Positions 1 through 12,922 of a DNA stretch of 64,000 nt are shown here, piece by piece. Position 1 is the stretch's first letter. Each line of letters starts with the position of its first letter. The position numbers and the translations under genes were made by a program. Source of the stretch: Euptelea pleiosperma (lineage: Eukaryota > Streptophyta > Magnoliopsida > Ranunculales > Eupteleaceae); NCBI GenBank assembly GCA_035048495.1, contig CM068549.1, forward strand, positions 10,650,000 through 10,713,999, read 5' to 3'. Under the pieces are notes generated by a model. That model did no database searches, was not told the origin of the DNA, and saw only the letters and a program-made list of their open reading frames with translations.

Positions 1-2492
1 CCTTCATATTTAAGCCTAAAAAAGAGTGACGAAAATCACTTTTCTCTAATCCTAAACCTAGTCTCTATTCTATATTCTCTCGATCTTTTCCTCTTTGGAG
101 CAAAGATTGATGAAGACTCTTCGGATAGCATCGGATCTCCCTCGTAGCTTTGGGTTAGCGATTAACAGGCGAATAGATTCTACATTAACCTTTCTATTTT
201 CTATGTTTTGATTATATGGATGCATGGGTTCATTAGGAATCATGTTTATGATGTATTTACCTCCAATGTAATTTCTTGCTTTTCTTGTACATAGGATGTT
301 ATGAGTTGATGGTTTTTATGCTTATCTTATGGATATGTTGTGCTTTTTATCAATTCGATAGATTCACATTGTAGTATATTATATTCATGATGATCTTTTG
401 CTATCTTGATGAGATTAGAAGCATATGTTAGGGTTTTGTAGCTATCCTAATATTTTCTTAATGAAAAATATGGTTTTCTCCTTCGTATTGAGCTTCAAGA
501 TAATTTGAGACTAAGATCTCTAACCATAGTATTTTTTATAATATTTTTCACTGAAAATAGAGTTCGTTTGGGTTTCAACGCTTTTGTAATCATATTTTTT
601 TGACATTGGTAGAATTATTGGCGAATTTCTAAAGTTGCTAATTTTTAGAGAAATTCTTGGTCTATGAGGAGCGGTTGACCGCATAAATGGGGGGTCGACC
701 GGATAGACCAGAATTGAGGTTCTGCCTTTCTGAGAGGTCGATTGCACATTTAGGGGGTCGACCGATCAGGTAACCCGAACCTCGACGACCGACTGACCTT
801 GTCGTGACCCTCTGAGGGGTCGACCGACCAATTTGGTAGTCGACCGCCGTAGTCAATTTTGCATAGTAAGGCCATGTAGCCTATGAGTTTGCTTGTGAAT
901 GTTCGTATTGCCTTGTATACGTGTGTATATGAGAGAATCACATTCTTACATTATCTTTGATTTATGAATTGCATGTAGTGGTAACGATGAACTTGTGTGT
1001 AGACATAGTAGCTGATTCGTACTTGTTATCCTTTGACTACCATCATGTATATTCATTGATGTATGAATATGACCTACATTAGGTCCGTTGGATGTATACC
1101 AACTTTTATTTCTTTATATAGTAGATTCATCTAGTTTATGATTCTTAATATGTATCTACCTCGAATTGTGTGTATTTGTTTGAATACACCCTTTGCTATA
1201 TCTGTTAGAGTATTTTGATATTGTTATACATCTCTTAAGTATGATTATATGGTATATTAATTGTGGATTATGTAAAATGATAACTTATACTTTTTATTAA
1301 GTTCTTGATGTATCTTGACCTATCGTGCATGTGTTGAATATAATTATTATTTAAAATGATTGTGAATCATATGGATTGTTATAATGCATGACTACTCAAC
1401 TATTATTGCATTGTTCATCATGTCAAGAGCATATAAATGACTTATGTTAAACACACTTATATTTTTGGGGTTTAATGAAAGTGCCGCTGTATATCAGCAC
1501 TTCTGATAGGTCCTTGGGCGGGTTGTCAAACTCAAAATAGCAAATAGTGAACAAGGAGAAGCCCTTGGGTGCAAGACCCTGAATCATTTGTGATCACTTG
1601 ACTATCCATTCGTTGGATCAATGAAACCGGTTAACTTGACAATCCGAGATGTCGGACTAATTAATAATTAATGCATAAGCATTGCATCAGTTATTGTCTT
1701 TCATTATGTATGAGTATCTATATTATTGTGATTGTCCATTGTGATATGTGCATGAGCATTGCATCATATCTTTGAGTTTGAAGATTTTATCTTATGATAG
1801 TTATGCATGGTTAACTATAATGTATCATTCGTAGATATCTGTTGTTTATTATTATGTATGACATTTGAGTCATGTGGGTTACGTTTGATAATTACATTTA
1901 GGCTGGGTGCCTTTCATTTTTAACATTGCAGGGTTAATGGAGAATGTGAATGTAATTGTATCCTTAATGTTTGTTTTGTGATTGCACATGATTGAGTATT
2001 TTGAAATCTTTAGTTTATTTAGGATCTTGTATACATATTCATTGAGCTATATTCTTGATTTTGTTATACTTTGGGATACCATTGAAATGATGTTATGTAC
2101 ACGAGCACACGTGCACCGAGAGGCTTAATGTGATTTTTACTTGAGAGTCAGTTGGACTCATCCTCGTGGGCTCTCTTATTTTCAGGTTAGCATGGACAGT
2201 AGAGGTACACACAGGATCAGACTTAGTTAGTCGTGTGATATCTTTAGAGTAGTTATTTATTTTGAGAGTCAAATGTAATGAGGCTTGGATTGTATTTTCT
2301 TTCAGTTAATATTTACACCAATTCAGATATTGTAGTTAATTAGATTATTAGTTTTAATTTAATGATTTAGATGTCTTTTGTTTTTACTAATTGGCACTAC
2401 ATTATTATGATGTATTGATATATTCCCTAATCGCATATCATGATTTGAGCATAGATAGAGATATTCTGGTGTACGAGTTGCTGGGCGTGACA
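1..2492 (+). repeat. Long LTR-like relic, probably gypsy, left end outside the window
   Basis: There is no credible coding frame. The block is AT-rich and ends in GGGCGTGACA at 2492. That ending closely matches the end of the Tekay-type 5' LTR at 11786 (GGGGCGTGACA) and the end of the insert near 49144. The tail motif GATAGAGATATTCTGGTGTACG (first 20 bases or so from 2453) recurs at 5622 just before a degenerate primer-binding site, which supports an LTR 3' end. The left end is not visible, so length and TSD cannot be tested. This is inference from end sequence and context. Confidence 0.45.
660..850. repeat. Cluster of GGTCGACCG-type palindromic motifs
   Basis: Within the LTR-like relic, GGTTGACCG, GGTCGACCGG, GGTCGACCGA, GGTCGACCGACC and AGTCGACCGCC follow each other at 20-60 bp spacing. 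Each is centred on GTCGAC or a near variant. Short ORFs here are only by-products of the repeats. No function can be assigned. Confidence 0.6.
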
Positions 2493-5140
2493 CTAGAGAT
2501 AAAGAGAAATAGAGAAAATTTAGAGAGAGAAAGGAAGAAAACTAGAGAGTGAAGAACCCATGGATCATTTACCTTGTTGGAGTATTACAGCCAAAGGAAT
2601 GGCTGTGAGGTGCTGGTGGTATGGGTGGAGGGATACGTGGATCGATGGTGGTAATGAAACCTAGTTTCTCATGCTGGTTCGAGTGAGAAAGGAAGAGATG
2701 GAGTGAATCGTGGTGGTGACCATGTCCAGGAGAGGACTACAATAGTGGTCATGGGTTTAGCAAGTTGGGCTTGTCGACTAGTTGCAGGCCGACGTTCGGC
2801 CAGTACTCCTTGAGTTGCAAGCATGCAACACTTGGAGGATAGAGGAGAATGCAACTGCGGTGTGGGGTTTGATGGAAGGCGGACCTAGGTACAGAAACGT
2901 GAATAGGATCACAGGTGCAGTAAGTGTGGACAGGATGCCGTAGGTGGAGTTTTGCAGCAATGAGGGAGAAGAATATAGCCAGAGGTGGTGGCAAATGTCT
3001 TCAGTAAGAGGAAAAGAATGGAGGGAGCAAGGAGAAGGTGGTTGCAGCAGCGTAGAGGAGTCGGTCTGCAAGTGAAGGAGAAGAAGATGAAGGAATTGTG
3101 AAGCTTACCCAGTTGAGGTTTGAGGAGCGGAGAAGATGCTTGCTGGCTGGTGGAGCTGCTGGCCAAAAGGAGTTGTGGCAATCCGGTTCGGTAGCAGTCA
3201 AGACCGTGTGTTACAGGTGGAAATCGACTAGCAAACCTCTGTTTTGTGCACGGTTGAGGGAGACTGCAAGGTTGAGGAGTGGAGGTTGCGTGCATGCTCG
3301 TGGTGCGACCTACGAAGGAGAGAGGAGATGACGTTAATGGTCAAACCGGAGTTGCAGTCCAGTTTGAAGGAGAAGAAGGCAAGGAGATCTCGTTGTAGTT
3401 GGCTGGAGTTGCAGGTTTTGGAACTCCAGAAACCATAGGTTGAGAGAGAGTAGGGAGGTGAGAAACTTTAGAGAGATAAAGAGATAAGAGAGCAAAGGTT
3501 AGAAAAAGAGAGTTAGGGTTTTAGAGTTTAGAAAGAGTTTGAAAGAAGAAGATGGGAAAAGGTTAGAGAGACACTAGGGTTGAGAGAGAAAGAGTCTTCA
3601 GTTTTAGGGGAGTGAGAAAAAGATAAAGAGAGATAGGAGAGTTAGAAAAGGGTAGGTCTTCTACGTGGGTCTTATGGGAGATAGGGTTAGATAGTTTTTA
3701 TAATAGGGTTTCAAGGGGTGAGAGGGTTAAGTTGGGTAGTTTAGGAAAGTGGAGAGATATGGGAAAGAGAGATTGACTTATTGGAACCGTTAAATGGAAT
3801 TTTGGGGATAGGAGATGAGAGATATGTGTGAGGAAAGCTTATGAAGTCGTGGGTTGCATGGTGACTAGGATAGAGAAAAGTGGGAAGAAGAGAAATATGA
3901 GGTAGAATGGGTTTAATGTGGGCTTTAGAAAAGGACCAATATGTTTAGGTGGATGGGAATGGCCTAAGATCGTTGGATCAAGGGTTTGATGGTTCATTGT
4001 GGCCGTTGGATGCGTGCAAATGGGCTGGCCTGCAAGTGGTTGCCAAGCTCTTGCAAACTCTTTTAAGAAGAATGGTTGCATGCATGTGCAGTCCAAAAAC
4101 AAGTGGTGCTGCTAGGAGGCATGAGGTTGATGTGGGAAGAACTGTTGGAGCTAATGAGATCCAACGGTGTGGGGTGAGGGAGAAGGTGTGTTGGGCTTGG
4201 GTTAGGTGAGATGGTCACTAGGTTAAGTGAGATGGCCGCTAGGGTCGTTCGATGGAGATTAGGATAGGAAGAGAAGAATGTGTAGGGAGATGCATCCATG
4301 TATGGCTTTAAAACGTATAGGACTAGATGGATTGAGAGAGGAGTGTGAGGCAATTAGGGTTAGCGTGGAGGATGAGAAAGGGAAGTTGTGGAGATGATGA
4401 TGAGATGGTGGTTAGGGTGGAATGTAGTGTGATGGGGATCAGATGATTGATCGGTCGATTGGATCGATGATTGAGATGAATGATCGAATGGTGGATTTGA
4501 GGGATGATAGAGTTTGGATGGTGATGATTAGCCATGGCCATAGGTTAGAGTGATGGTGATAGGAGAGAGAGAATTAGGGTTTAGAGATAAGAGAGAGAAA
4601 ATAATACAAAATAAAGAGAAAATAGCTGGTGCAATGTCTCGAACCCTGGTCTTCAACATAGTCTTCAGTAGGCTTCACTAATAGAGCAAGCTATCATTTA
4701 ATGTCATTTGGTGTAGCTTTTAACACTTTGGTCCTTTTTTTGGTCTTCGGCTCTTCCGCTTTCTTGGTTCTCAATCCAGCTTTGCGATCCTTTGGCTCGG
4801 CCTGTACTTCTATCTTCTTGTTATAGCCTATTGGCTGTTTAAGATTTGATAGTGGGCTTCTGTGGTCGATCGTGGGCCCTCAAGTCTCGAGAATCATCCA
4901 ATCGGAGCTCTTGCGACAGAAAAAGCGTGTAATAAGACTTAATCAAAATATATTAATATCTAGACTTTTGAAAATGTGTTTAGTTCATGCAAATAGCCCA
5001 TTTTATCCAGAAAAGTGTATTTTACACAATGGAAGAAACTCTTACGTAGAAAAGTTGATAAACAAAGAAGTTTTACGTAGGAGAGTATGATAATGCTAAA
5101 TAGATAATAGTAGAAAATATGCACTTTTAAGCAAATATCA
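2493..5140 (-). mobile_element. Diverged family-A LTR (copy 1), U5 end truncated
   Basis: The right end reads ...CACTTTTAAGCAAATATCA, a variant of the family-A U3 terminus in minus sense. Upstream come the family hallmarks in order: TCTCGAGAAT, GCGACAGAAAAAGCG, a paired TTACGTAG/TTTACGTAGG block (5043-5082) and a GA-rich tract near 2500-2560 and 3430-3620. A splice-donor-like GGTAAAT in minus sense lies at 2566-2576. The GAGTTGCAG hairpin arms are present but decayed (for example near 3348 and 3403). The usual U5 end TGAAAGTAGG is missing and no TSD is found, so this copy is old and truncated. Open frames in it (for example 2669-3438) are not genes. Confidence 0.7.
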
Positions 5141-5655
5141 ACTACAGAATGTGATAAATGTGTGGACACTTACACATTTGATTATAGAATTGTTCAGAGA
5201 CATTACTACAACTGTGACTAATCTTGTTAATTGTTGATTGACGCTGTGCACGCATAAGAATATGTCACGTGCACTTGGTTAGTGGATGTCTAGCTTGCGA
5301 GTCTGATGAACTCACACTTGTATACGATATCTTTTTGCTAGACGTATTTGATAGATCCAGTGATGACTTAGATCGATCGAGTAGCAGTAGCTAGGAGCTT
5401 TGGCTTAGCAGTTTAGTTATTTTTGTTAGTGGCCTCATGGGAGGTTCATGAGTTGTTCTTTTGAGGTTATTGTTTAAACTCAATTTTGTTATTTTCACAT
5501 TTGGTTTAGTTGGACCCATTTTGTTTATGTTTCAGACATTATTCAGTTGAGTTGGATTTTATATTGATGAGACATTTATGAGACATTTATTTTTCTCGCG
5601 ATGTATTGGGATTTGTGTATGGATAGAGATATTCTGGTGTACGCGTTGTGGGGGT
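5141..5655 (+). repeat. LTR 3' end relic plus degenerate primer-binding site
   Basis: The block ends with GATATTCTGGTGTACG, the tail also seen at 2464-2479. It then runs into GGGGGTATCAAAACCC, which looks like a decayed TGGTATCAGAGC initiator-tRNA primer site. A gag-like frame follows 220 bp downstream, so this is best read as the last part of a gypsy 5' LTR. The family-A copy 1 separates it from the related LTR relic at 1-2492. Confidence 0.4.
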
Positions 5656-5880
5656 ATCAAAACCCAAGTTTAGATTTCTAGGGAGAATTTTGAGTTTAGA
5701 TTAGTTCGGTATTGTGCTTAGGTATCACGAAATGACTAGGTGATGACTAGAAGTGGGTTGGTTTGTCACTAGTAGGCACACGAATAGGGCATGCCTTAAG
5801 ACATTGTTTGTTGTTTGTTTTGCTTATATTTCGTGATGGTTTCCAATAGACTAACCATTGAATTTTTCCTTTTGAAGGTC

Positions 5881-6770
5881 ATGTCTACTATGGGAGGTCG
5901 TGGTACTAGATCTACTGAGGTAGTTGGTGTTTCAGTTCCTACTGCTAGTTCCAAGTTGACTGAGGTTTATAGAGACTTACGGGACACTGCTCATAATTTA
6001 GAGCGGACTGCTTAGCGTATGGATGCTAGAGTGGAGGTTCATGCACCGCAGCTGGGCCAGACTCCATTGGCTAGCTTAGTCAAGGAGTTCAAGTGCATGA
6101 GTCCACCATCCTTTGTGGGGACTTCGGACTCGATCGAAGCCGATCGTTGAATACGAGACATTGGGAAGATCTTTGAGGTTATGGAGTGCGATGATCGCCA
6201 AAAGCGGAAGTTGGCACTATTCATGCTTACTGGGGAAGCCCAACATTGGTGGGATATTGTCGAGATATCAGAGGATGTCAAGGTGATGTCTTGGAAGGAC
6301 TTCAAAATGGGGTTATTTGAGAAGTACTTTCTAAAGACCGTGAAGGAGTAGAAGGTTGTAGACTTCTTAGAGTTGATTCAGTGATCAATGACTGTGAGCC
6401 AGTCCGAGACGAAGTTTACAGAGTTGTCAAGGTTTGCACTATACATGATTGCAGAGGATGCTGTTTGGCTAGGAAATTCGAATGTGGTTTGGTTACGTCT
6501 ATTCGGAAGATGATTGTGGCTCTTCGGATGATTATGACCTATTCTGAGGTTGTTGATCGAGCGTTGGCGATTGAGTAGAACAACATTCTATACCCGAGGT
6601 TTAGAGATTAGAAATCCGAGCTGAAGAAGCTAGCCAAGTTTATTCCTCAGGCCGTTCCCTAGTTTGTTAATAGGGGGCAGGGTGAGAGGCAGTGCTAGCC
6701 CAAATGGTGGAAGAGGCAAATGACTACCATGATTAAGACAACTATGGTTCCCGCTCAGCCAAATCAACAT
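5881..6770 (+). pseudogene. gag: Degenerate Ty3/gypsy gag
   Basis: Gag is the structural protein of the retrotransposon particle. From ATG 5881 the frame reads MSTMGGRGTRSTEVVGV and then, past a stop, the capsid-like core. Near 6120-6260 it shows PPSFVGTSDS, IGKIFEVMECDD and LALFMLTGEAQHWWD, the signature of plant gypsy retrotransposon gag (Pfam retrotrans_gag). Several in-frame stops interrupt it (TAG at 6013, TGA near 6147, TAG near 6348). The zinc knuckle and pol are absent because the frame is cut near 6773 by an unrelated LTR-like sequence. The rest of the element was not found elsewhere in the window. The core motif is clear; clade assignment (chromovirus-like) is inference. Confidence 0.8.
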
Positions 6771-6772
6771 GA

Positions 6773-7523
6773 TGTGTGTAGGGGAAAATCCCACACCCCC
6801 TCGAGATGCGGGCAAAGATCAGAAATAAACTTCGTAGTGTGTGAATCCGACGTACGTGTGACCATCTCCGACTGATCCGACCAACATTTCCGATCCTTCT
6901 ATCTTCTAAGTCAAGGTTGTTGAGTACTTAATCGAGATATCCGGTTGATCTGTCGAGTCTGCCACTTAGTCCCGCCGAGATTGCCTAATCTACCTGAAAA
7001 TGAACTCTGTTGGTGGATTTCCCACAGTAGAGCCTCTGATGCTTAAGTCAGTCCCTCTTTTCCAAATAATCTCAAATGTTGGGCTAAGATCACTTACCTT
7101 CTTTGTTAATGTAGCTCTCTATTTATAGAACATGGGCTTTATGACGTGTCCAAAGGCACGATTGAGACCGTACCAATCAACTCTAGAATTCTTGTCTCTA
7201 GTGTGACTCATTGTAGATCATGATTTGTAGTAATCGTATGACAGATGGCGGCATTCTGTTTGTTTCCCTGTTAATCATTATTCGAACGTCCGACTGAAGG
7301 AATATTTTGGTCGTATATTCGAATAGATTTTCTCCCATCAGTCGTCTACCTGACTCAACGAGTTACATGTTCTCTTATGTCTTTAAATCGGTGTACTAGG
7401 CAAAATTTGTCTTTAGTCAAACAATCGGTCTCGATATGGGTATATCTTGCTGGCATCATTTAGTCAGGGAACACGCGGCATTATCAAGTCTCGACAGGTG
7501 TCGTGAGGAAAATATCCCTTACA
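6773..7523 (+). repeat. Possible LTR (TGTGTAGGGGAAAAT ... CCCTTACA)
   Basis: The block abruptly ends the gag homology and begins TGTGTAGGGGAAAATCCCACA. It ends near AAAATATCCCTTACA at 7523, giving short imperfect inverted ends (TGTAGGG and CCCTTACA). I could not find a primer-binding site after 7523 or a second copy in the window. LTR identity is therefore tentative; it could also be the end of another transposon type that drives the frame starting at 7959. Confidence 0.35.
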
Positions 7524-7727
7524 ATCGCCCCTTTCGGGATTCGTGTGATGTCTGACTAAAGACCGACTACACGTTTCCTAAGAAGATACTCTCCACATGT
7601 CAACATTAGCTTTCACTGCCGCTTCGTACTCTGTGGTGTCTCTTCAATTTGACGGGGCATTTAATGTTTTGCCATGCGTCAAAATTCCATTCGCACGAGT
7701 GGTTGGAAATCATCATTATTATCTTAG

Positions 7728-7735
7728 TATAAATA
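7728..7735 (+). promoter_or_regulatory. TATA box upstream of the split transposon frame
   Basis: TATAAATA followed by CCCCTTCCC, about 230 bp before ATG 7959 and preceded by AT-rich DNA, is a good plant core-promoter match. Positional logic only. Confidence 0.45.
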
Positions 7736-7958
7736 CCCCTTCCCTATTCATTCTACCATTTACTTGTTGTGAATTATCTCTCCTGCGACAATTTTCTTCT
7801 TCTCAACTTAGTCGACTTCTTAATCGGTCAACTTGGTTTTTTATTTCGGACAACTCGGTGCTTTACATTAGATCACTTGGCGCTTTACGTCGGACCGCTC
7901 GATTTACTTCCTTTACTTTCATCTGGGCTTTTGAATTAGAGGTATTACTTTTTTAAGA

Positions 7959-8393
7959 ATGTCTTCTTCCGAGAATCTGAGCAGTCGAGTTCTAGTTCCA
8001 TTTTCCATGATTCTGATGAGGACCTTGACTTTCCCAACTTGCAAGAAATCAGAGATCAGTATAGCATTCCCACTGTCATCTTAATAAGACATGTCCCCAC
8101 AACTTATAAGTTTTCACATCATTGGGTCCTTGACCCTGATACCATATGTATCACAACTGGCCAACTCTCGGCTGGATTACCTCTCCCTCTAACTCTGTTT
8201 GCCCGGAAACTCCTCAATTTTTATAGAGTTGTTCCCAGACAAGTATCGGGTAATTTCTGGCATATCTTTCGATCTTTTGAGCGTATTCGCTTGTATTGGC
8301 ACCGAGAGATAACTTTGGGGGATGTCCGCTGTCAACATTACCTCAAAGTGATCCTAAAATCCAAGAGAGCCAATTATGGGACAGCGAGAACTC
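7959..8393 (+). pseudogene. 5' part of a split transposon-type reading frame (Ogre ORF1 / PF04195-like)
   Basis: ATG 7959 opens MSSSE; one base later the frame shifts into a Ser-rich and acidic stretch (HDSDEDLDFPNLQEIRDQY) that stays open to 8393. The body shows GQLSAGLPLPLTLFARKLL and VSGNFWHIFRSFERI. This layout resembles the putative gypsy-type transposon domain (PF04195) found in extra ORFs of plant Ty3/gypsy elements. The frame is cut exactly at the AACTC target duplicated by the Tekay-type element and resumes in the same phase at 53418. The role of this protein family is not known. The one-base shift near 7973 means this copy is not functional as it stands. Family assignment is from memory of the domain and moderately secure. 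Confidence 0.55.
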
Positions 8394-9024
8394 TGTAGCA
8401 ACCCAAGTTCCAGGTTGACCATTCGGATCATTTTCGAGACTTGCGGGTCTCATAACCCAATTTCTAGACCCATTTTCTGACCACTTTTCTCACGGGTTGC
8501 GGGTCATACCTCGTAACCCAAGAAATGCCTTTACCGTGGGAGTACCCCTATGACATTAGGGTGTCACTTCCTTAGTTACCTGAGGATTTACGATCCTTGG
8601 TGGATCCTTTTCTAACACTTGTGGCCTTAAAACAAGTGTCAGATTGGCAATTATAGCTTAGACTCACCGTAATCTCAACATCCTTAGTCCATTGGAGGGC
8701 ATCAAATTTAAAGAAGAAGGAACACTCTTCGCATCCGTGCAGTCGGATTGTCGAAAGTCACTCTGTATTTCATTTTATGAAGGATAATGTATGGTGTGTA
8801 TTGTAAGTGTATACACCTACCATACACCCAAGTCAGGCATTCAATGCATCTCAACCACCCCCACCTACCACTCACTGGCTTTGCGCCAAGTGTCGACATA
8901 CACCATAGGATGTCGACACTTGTCAAGCACTACTTTTGGACAAATTACTAAGGAGCCCTTAAACCCATGGAAAAGACAAACCTACCATTTTCAAAAGTTA
9001 CATATATGCCATCCAAGTAGAAAA

Positions 9025-9276
9025 TATAAATGGGGGAGGTGTCTTGTGTGAGAAGAAAATGGATTCTTCCTCTTCTTTGTCTCTCAACTCTCTCTCCCAA
9101 CATCCCCTATATCTACCTCCCCTTTCAGCCATCTCTATTCAAATTTGAGTATGATAATCGCCTCACTCTCCTCTTTGGGTTGAACTCTTTGAAAGCTATT
9201 GGAGCCCCTACGGAGGCTGTGGAAGGGGTAGAAGCACAGCCACTGTGAAGAGAGAAAAGCCCCATCACAGGTAAGT
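9025..9276 (+). promoter_or_regulatory. LTR core promoter with downstream splice donor
   Basis: TATAAA at 9025-9030 is followed by GGGGGAGGTGTCTTG. About 240 bp downstream CACAGGTAAGTGG (donor GGTAAGT 9270-9276) is a consensus plant 5' splice site. This suggests transcripts start near 9055 and the leader may be spliced. Sequence match only. Confidence 0.45.
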
Positions 9277-9791
9277 GGCCTTTCCTTTTCTTCATGCCCT
9301 TCTATTCTCCTTTTTACTTCATGCTTTTGTGGACTCTTTATTGGCCATTATAGCTTAGTCTCACCTAATCTATATAAAAGATGGATAGGAAATTAATAGC
9401 ACGAGAGAATGACATAAAATAATGTTGATAATCACTAGAAAAACATAAAATATTAAGGGAATGTATGATGAAACACTTGATGGAATTGAGATGGTGATGA
9501 TGTCATCACCCATATACCCACGTTGTTAACAAATAGGAGTCAAAACATAAAGTTTTATGTAAAATGAATAAATAAATAAAGGGAAGGCAGTTAAATATGA
9601 ATGGTTAATAATGTATATTTAAAGGAATAAAATAGTAAACATAAATTAAGTAAGATAAACATTATATTAGTTGATAAGTTAACATGGATGTTACCTATTA
9701 GCAAGTATAGATATAAAAATGTATTAAATGAGTATACTTATAAAGTACAAGAATAATATCAATTGGCAACACTATGTGGGTATGAGAAATA

Positions 9792-9794
<3 letters not shown>

Positions 9795-9855
<61 letters not shown>
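9795..9855. repeat. (AAT)n microsatellite in the 5' LTR
   Basis: About 20 uninterrupted TAA/AAT units. The matching site in the 3' LTR (51417-51466) is shorter, as expected for slippage after insertion. Confidence 0.95.
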
Positions 9856-9856
<1 letters not shown>

Positions 9857-11789
9857 TAAAATGAATGACGCTAGGTCGACTAGGCTAGAACGGAGTTAAG
9901 CGTGAGCAGGTCGTCATATGATGATGCATTGTATGCGCCTGCGTCACCAATAACACCGCTAGTTTCGAATTATCTATTCATCACCAACGGTAGTCAAGGC
10001 GTCAAAGTTTAATGATCGTAGAGCGAACCGAGGTTAGGACCGTAGATGATTCCAAACAAACTCTAACGAATTCAGACAAGATGTTAAATTGCAATAACAT
10101 TATGAAAAACAAGTCCTAAGCATGACTTCGTACAATTTAGAAAGAAAGAAAATTGACAATTTTCCCGGGGCACCGATTTGGATGCGGTCTCATCGAACTT
10201 TTGACCGATATCTAAATTATCAAAATTTAATCGAGATTATCTGAATCGTGTTTAATCGCATCTTAATCGTTGTGTCGGGTTTGATACACTCACCTTTGCG
10301 CGAGCCGTCAAAGCCCAACCGGTTTAGCTGGATTAGACGAGATTAATCAGAAATAAATTTTTGACACTAAATGAATTTTAAAATAAACACACCACTCACA
10401 AAAAGGTTTTAAGGATTTCGTTTTTGATATACTATATTATATCATAAACTCACATCTTTCAATATTCTGGCCAATTCAACGATTGACGAGTACTTCGGGA
10501 TTTTAAGTGGCATCGTTCATATAATAAGATAATAATTTTTTTCCAACTTGTATGATCGTTGGACACTAGAGATATATGATCGCCCGAGGGGCTATTAGGC
10601 GCGGGTGTAGGTGGGCAGCCGCATCGGATGAACTTTGGATCCTTAGTAAATCTGCAATCGTCGAACGTTTGACAAGCGGTGAAATCAGTTACGGGATGCT
10701 CTACCCAGTGAATTTGGGAGCTATATATATTGTATATTGGTGACTTGATTTCTTAGTTGGTGGTTCGCCACTAGAGAGAGAAAACCAGTCGGTATTTCTA
10801 GTGGTCCAAAATAAACTTGTGGGACTGGGTCCCGATTAATTAAGAGGAAAGATGATAAGTGATGGAAGTTAAATGAACTATTATATCGCATGCTTATAGG
10901 TAGACTCATGAGTAACGCTCGGTGTGGGCCGGGAGGTTATGACTTGGGCCTGCCACTATTACCGATTTCTAGACTTGCATTTCATACATTCATATCATGA
11001 TCATTTCTGTTTTAATTAAGTGCCAGTTGTTACTTTCAATTATTGGCTTTATTGCTTTACTTGTGTTTTTAGCAAAAATGTTGTCGTTTTTCTTCTAATT
11101 ATGATACATCTATTTGCTTAGACCACCTATTATGCTACTATTGCATTTCATGGTTTGTCTCGATCGTCGATTTGGAAAAATTATTTTTGCCCTCTGTAGA
11201 CATGTTGTAGAAAGTTAGATCACTTGCTGCGCTTTTTCCAAAACGCTCACCCTTACAAACTTTATATAGGATATTCCTGAAGAACTTCCAGAAGAGAACG
11301 TAGAGGAGCCCGCTTCTACTGTTACAGTCAGTGAGGGGGAGCTGAGCCTTTACTTCTGCGAGTGTTGTGGGGGTTTCTGCCAGTGACCTTCAGGACCCCG
11401 AGTAGGTATATGGGTTTAGAGATTTGTATATACGTTTTGGGCATCTATCACACATTTGGAGAGCCTCGTGCTCTGCCAGCGTCTGTATTTTGAGCTACTT
11501 ACACTGTTATCTTTTTGGACTTCCTTATACATGTACATATGATAACTTAAACCTTATAGTATCCATGTATCACACCTTATTATCTGTTAGGATACTTATA
11601 TGCAAATTATCATGGTGATGATGTTACACTTCTGCTTACCTTTAAAAAAAAAATATCCATGAAATGTCATAGCTTGGGATTAGATGAGAGCGAGTGAATG
11701 CCGTAAGTGCCTTGAATTCGAAGAGTGGATTCAAGACACGTGGAGCACACCTCGGGATTTGAGTAGTTGGAATCCGGGGCGTGACAGCT

Positions 11790-11801
11790 TGGTATCAGAG
11801 C
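11790..11801 (+). other. Primer-binding site, initiator tRNA-Met type
   Basis: TGGTATCAGAGC lies 3 bases after the end of the 5' LTR. This is the standard primer site of plant Ty3/gypsy chromoviruses and Ty1/copia elements, complementary to the tRNA-iMet 3' end. The leader continues to 11923, is cut by element A1, and resumes at 22508-22653. Confidence 0.93.
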
Positions 11802-12922
11802 CTTAGGCTCTAAGTTTGTAGGGGTAGATTAAAGCTTAGATTAACTTAGACACATCAGAAATTACCTATATAACAATTAATGAGATAAGAAATTACCTAA
11901 GGGAATATGAAACTGTGAGTGTAAAAGATGAAAGTAGGATTTTTCCGCGTCGTTGGTTACGGAAACCCTAATTTCAACAATATTTGTAATTTGTATCCGA
12001 TTATCCTGCAAAATTGATAGATTTGTATAGGGATTCGTGTCGGATGTCGATCCTCACTCGGGATTAGTCGGGTTAGCGCAATAATGACATAAAATGACGG
12101 GAAATTTGCAGAGAATGGAACATAATTTTATTCAAATCAACTTTATTCAGTCAAAATTGTCGTCTACAGCAAAAATCTCACAAAATAACTAAACTAGAAA
12201 GCATTTTAATAAGAGAGGGATGTAGAGAGAGAAAGGGGTTTTGAGAGAGAGAAAGTGAGGGTGAGAGAGAGATGAAGAGAGAGAAACCTCACCTCGGCTT
12301 ACCGTTCGACCATGTGAATGGCCCATGCGGTCGGCCAAGTGGAGAATGATGAGGATGGTGTGCATTCAGTGTGCCAAGAAGAGGCCGTTGACATGGATTG
12401 TTGGCCTAAGTGGGGTATTGTTAGCCATGAAGATGGGCCATAGGAGTTATCCGATCATTGAGGGATGGAGAGCACGGTAAGTCATGGTTGCTGCTGGTGC
12501 ATGGAGGTGCACTGGTTGTACTCCGGTTGAGGAAGACAGCAAGGAGATGTGACTATGTTTGCATGCCTGGTGAAGCTTGCGAGCCGTTTGTGGAGGTGCT
12601 GCTGGGCAGCAACTAGTGGAATCTGGCCGGTGGAAATGTATGAGAAACAAGGACCTGCTAGTTGCAGGTCTGGCCGTGGGATTGAGTCGGTGTGCAGCCA
12701 ACCGTGAGCAGCAATATGATGAGGAACCGCCGGAGCCTTTTAGGTTGGAAGCATGAGTTGCAGGGGTAATCGTCCAAGGGTGCAAGCTGGTCGTTCTTGC
12801 TGGTTCAGCCAGCAAGAACGGTGAGAGAGAAGATAATAGGTGAGAGGATGGTTGGAGAAGGAGCTGCTGGTTATTTTTGATGAAGACGGTGGTGGCAGCA
12901 ACGTGGTTGAGGATGAAGATTG

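Larger units (their letters stand above)
8394..11786 (+). repeat. 5' LTR of the Tekay-type element
   Basis: Bounded by TGTAGCAACCC and GGGGCGTGACA, 3393 bp. Positions 8394-9003 align with 44742-45345 and 9367-11786 align with 50988-53417. The middle block 9004-9366, which holds the promoter, has no counterpart in the 3' LTR. Just before the second homologous part (9344-9366) the sequence GGCCATTATAGCTTAGTCTC repeats a motif also present at 8648 and 44995, a sign of an internal rearrangement. Short ORFs here (for example 8791-9248) are non-coding. Confidence 0.92.

Noticed and set aside
2669..3438. Host gene suggested by several overlapping ORFs
   Set aside because: They lie within a diverged family-A LTR, contain decayed hairpin arms and match no domain.
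11955..11963. Telomeric repeat (AAACCCTAA)
   Set aside because: A single telobox-like unit at the LTR U5 end, repeated only once per LTR; not an array.
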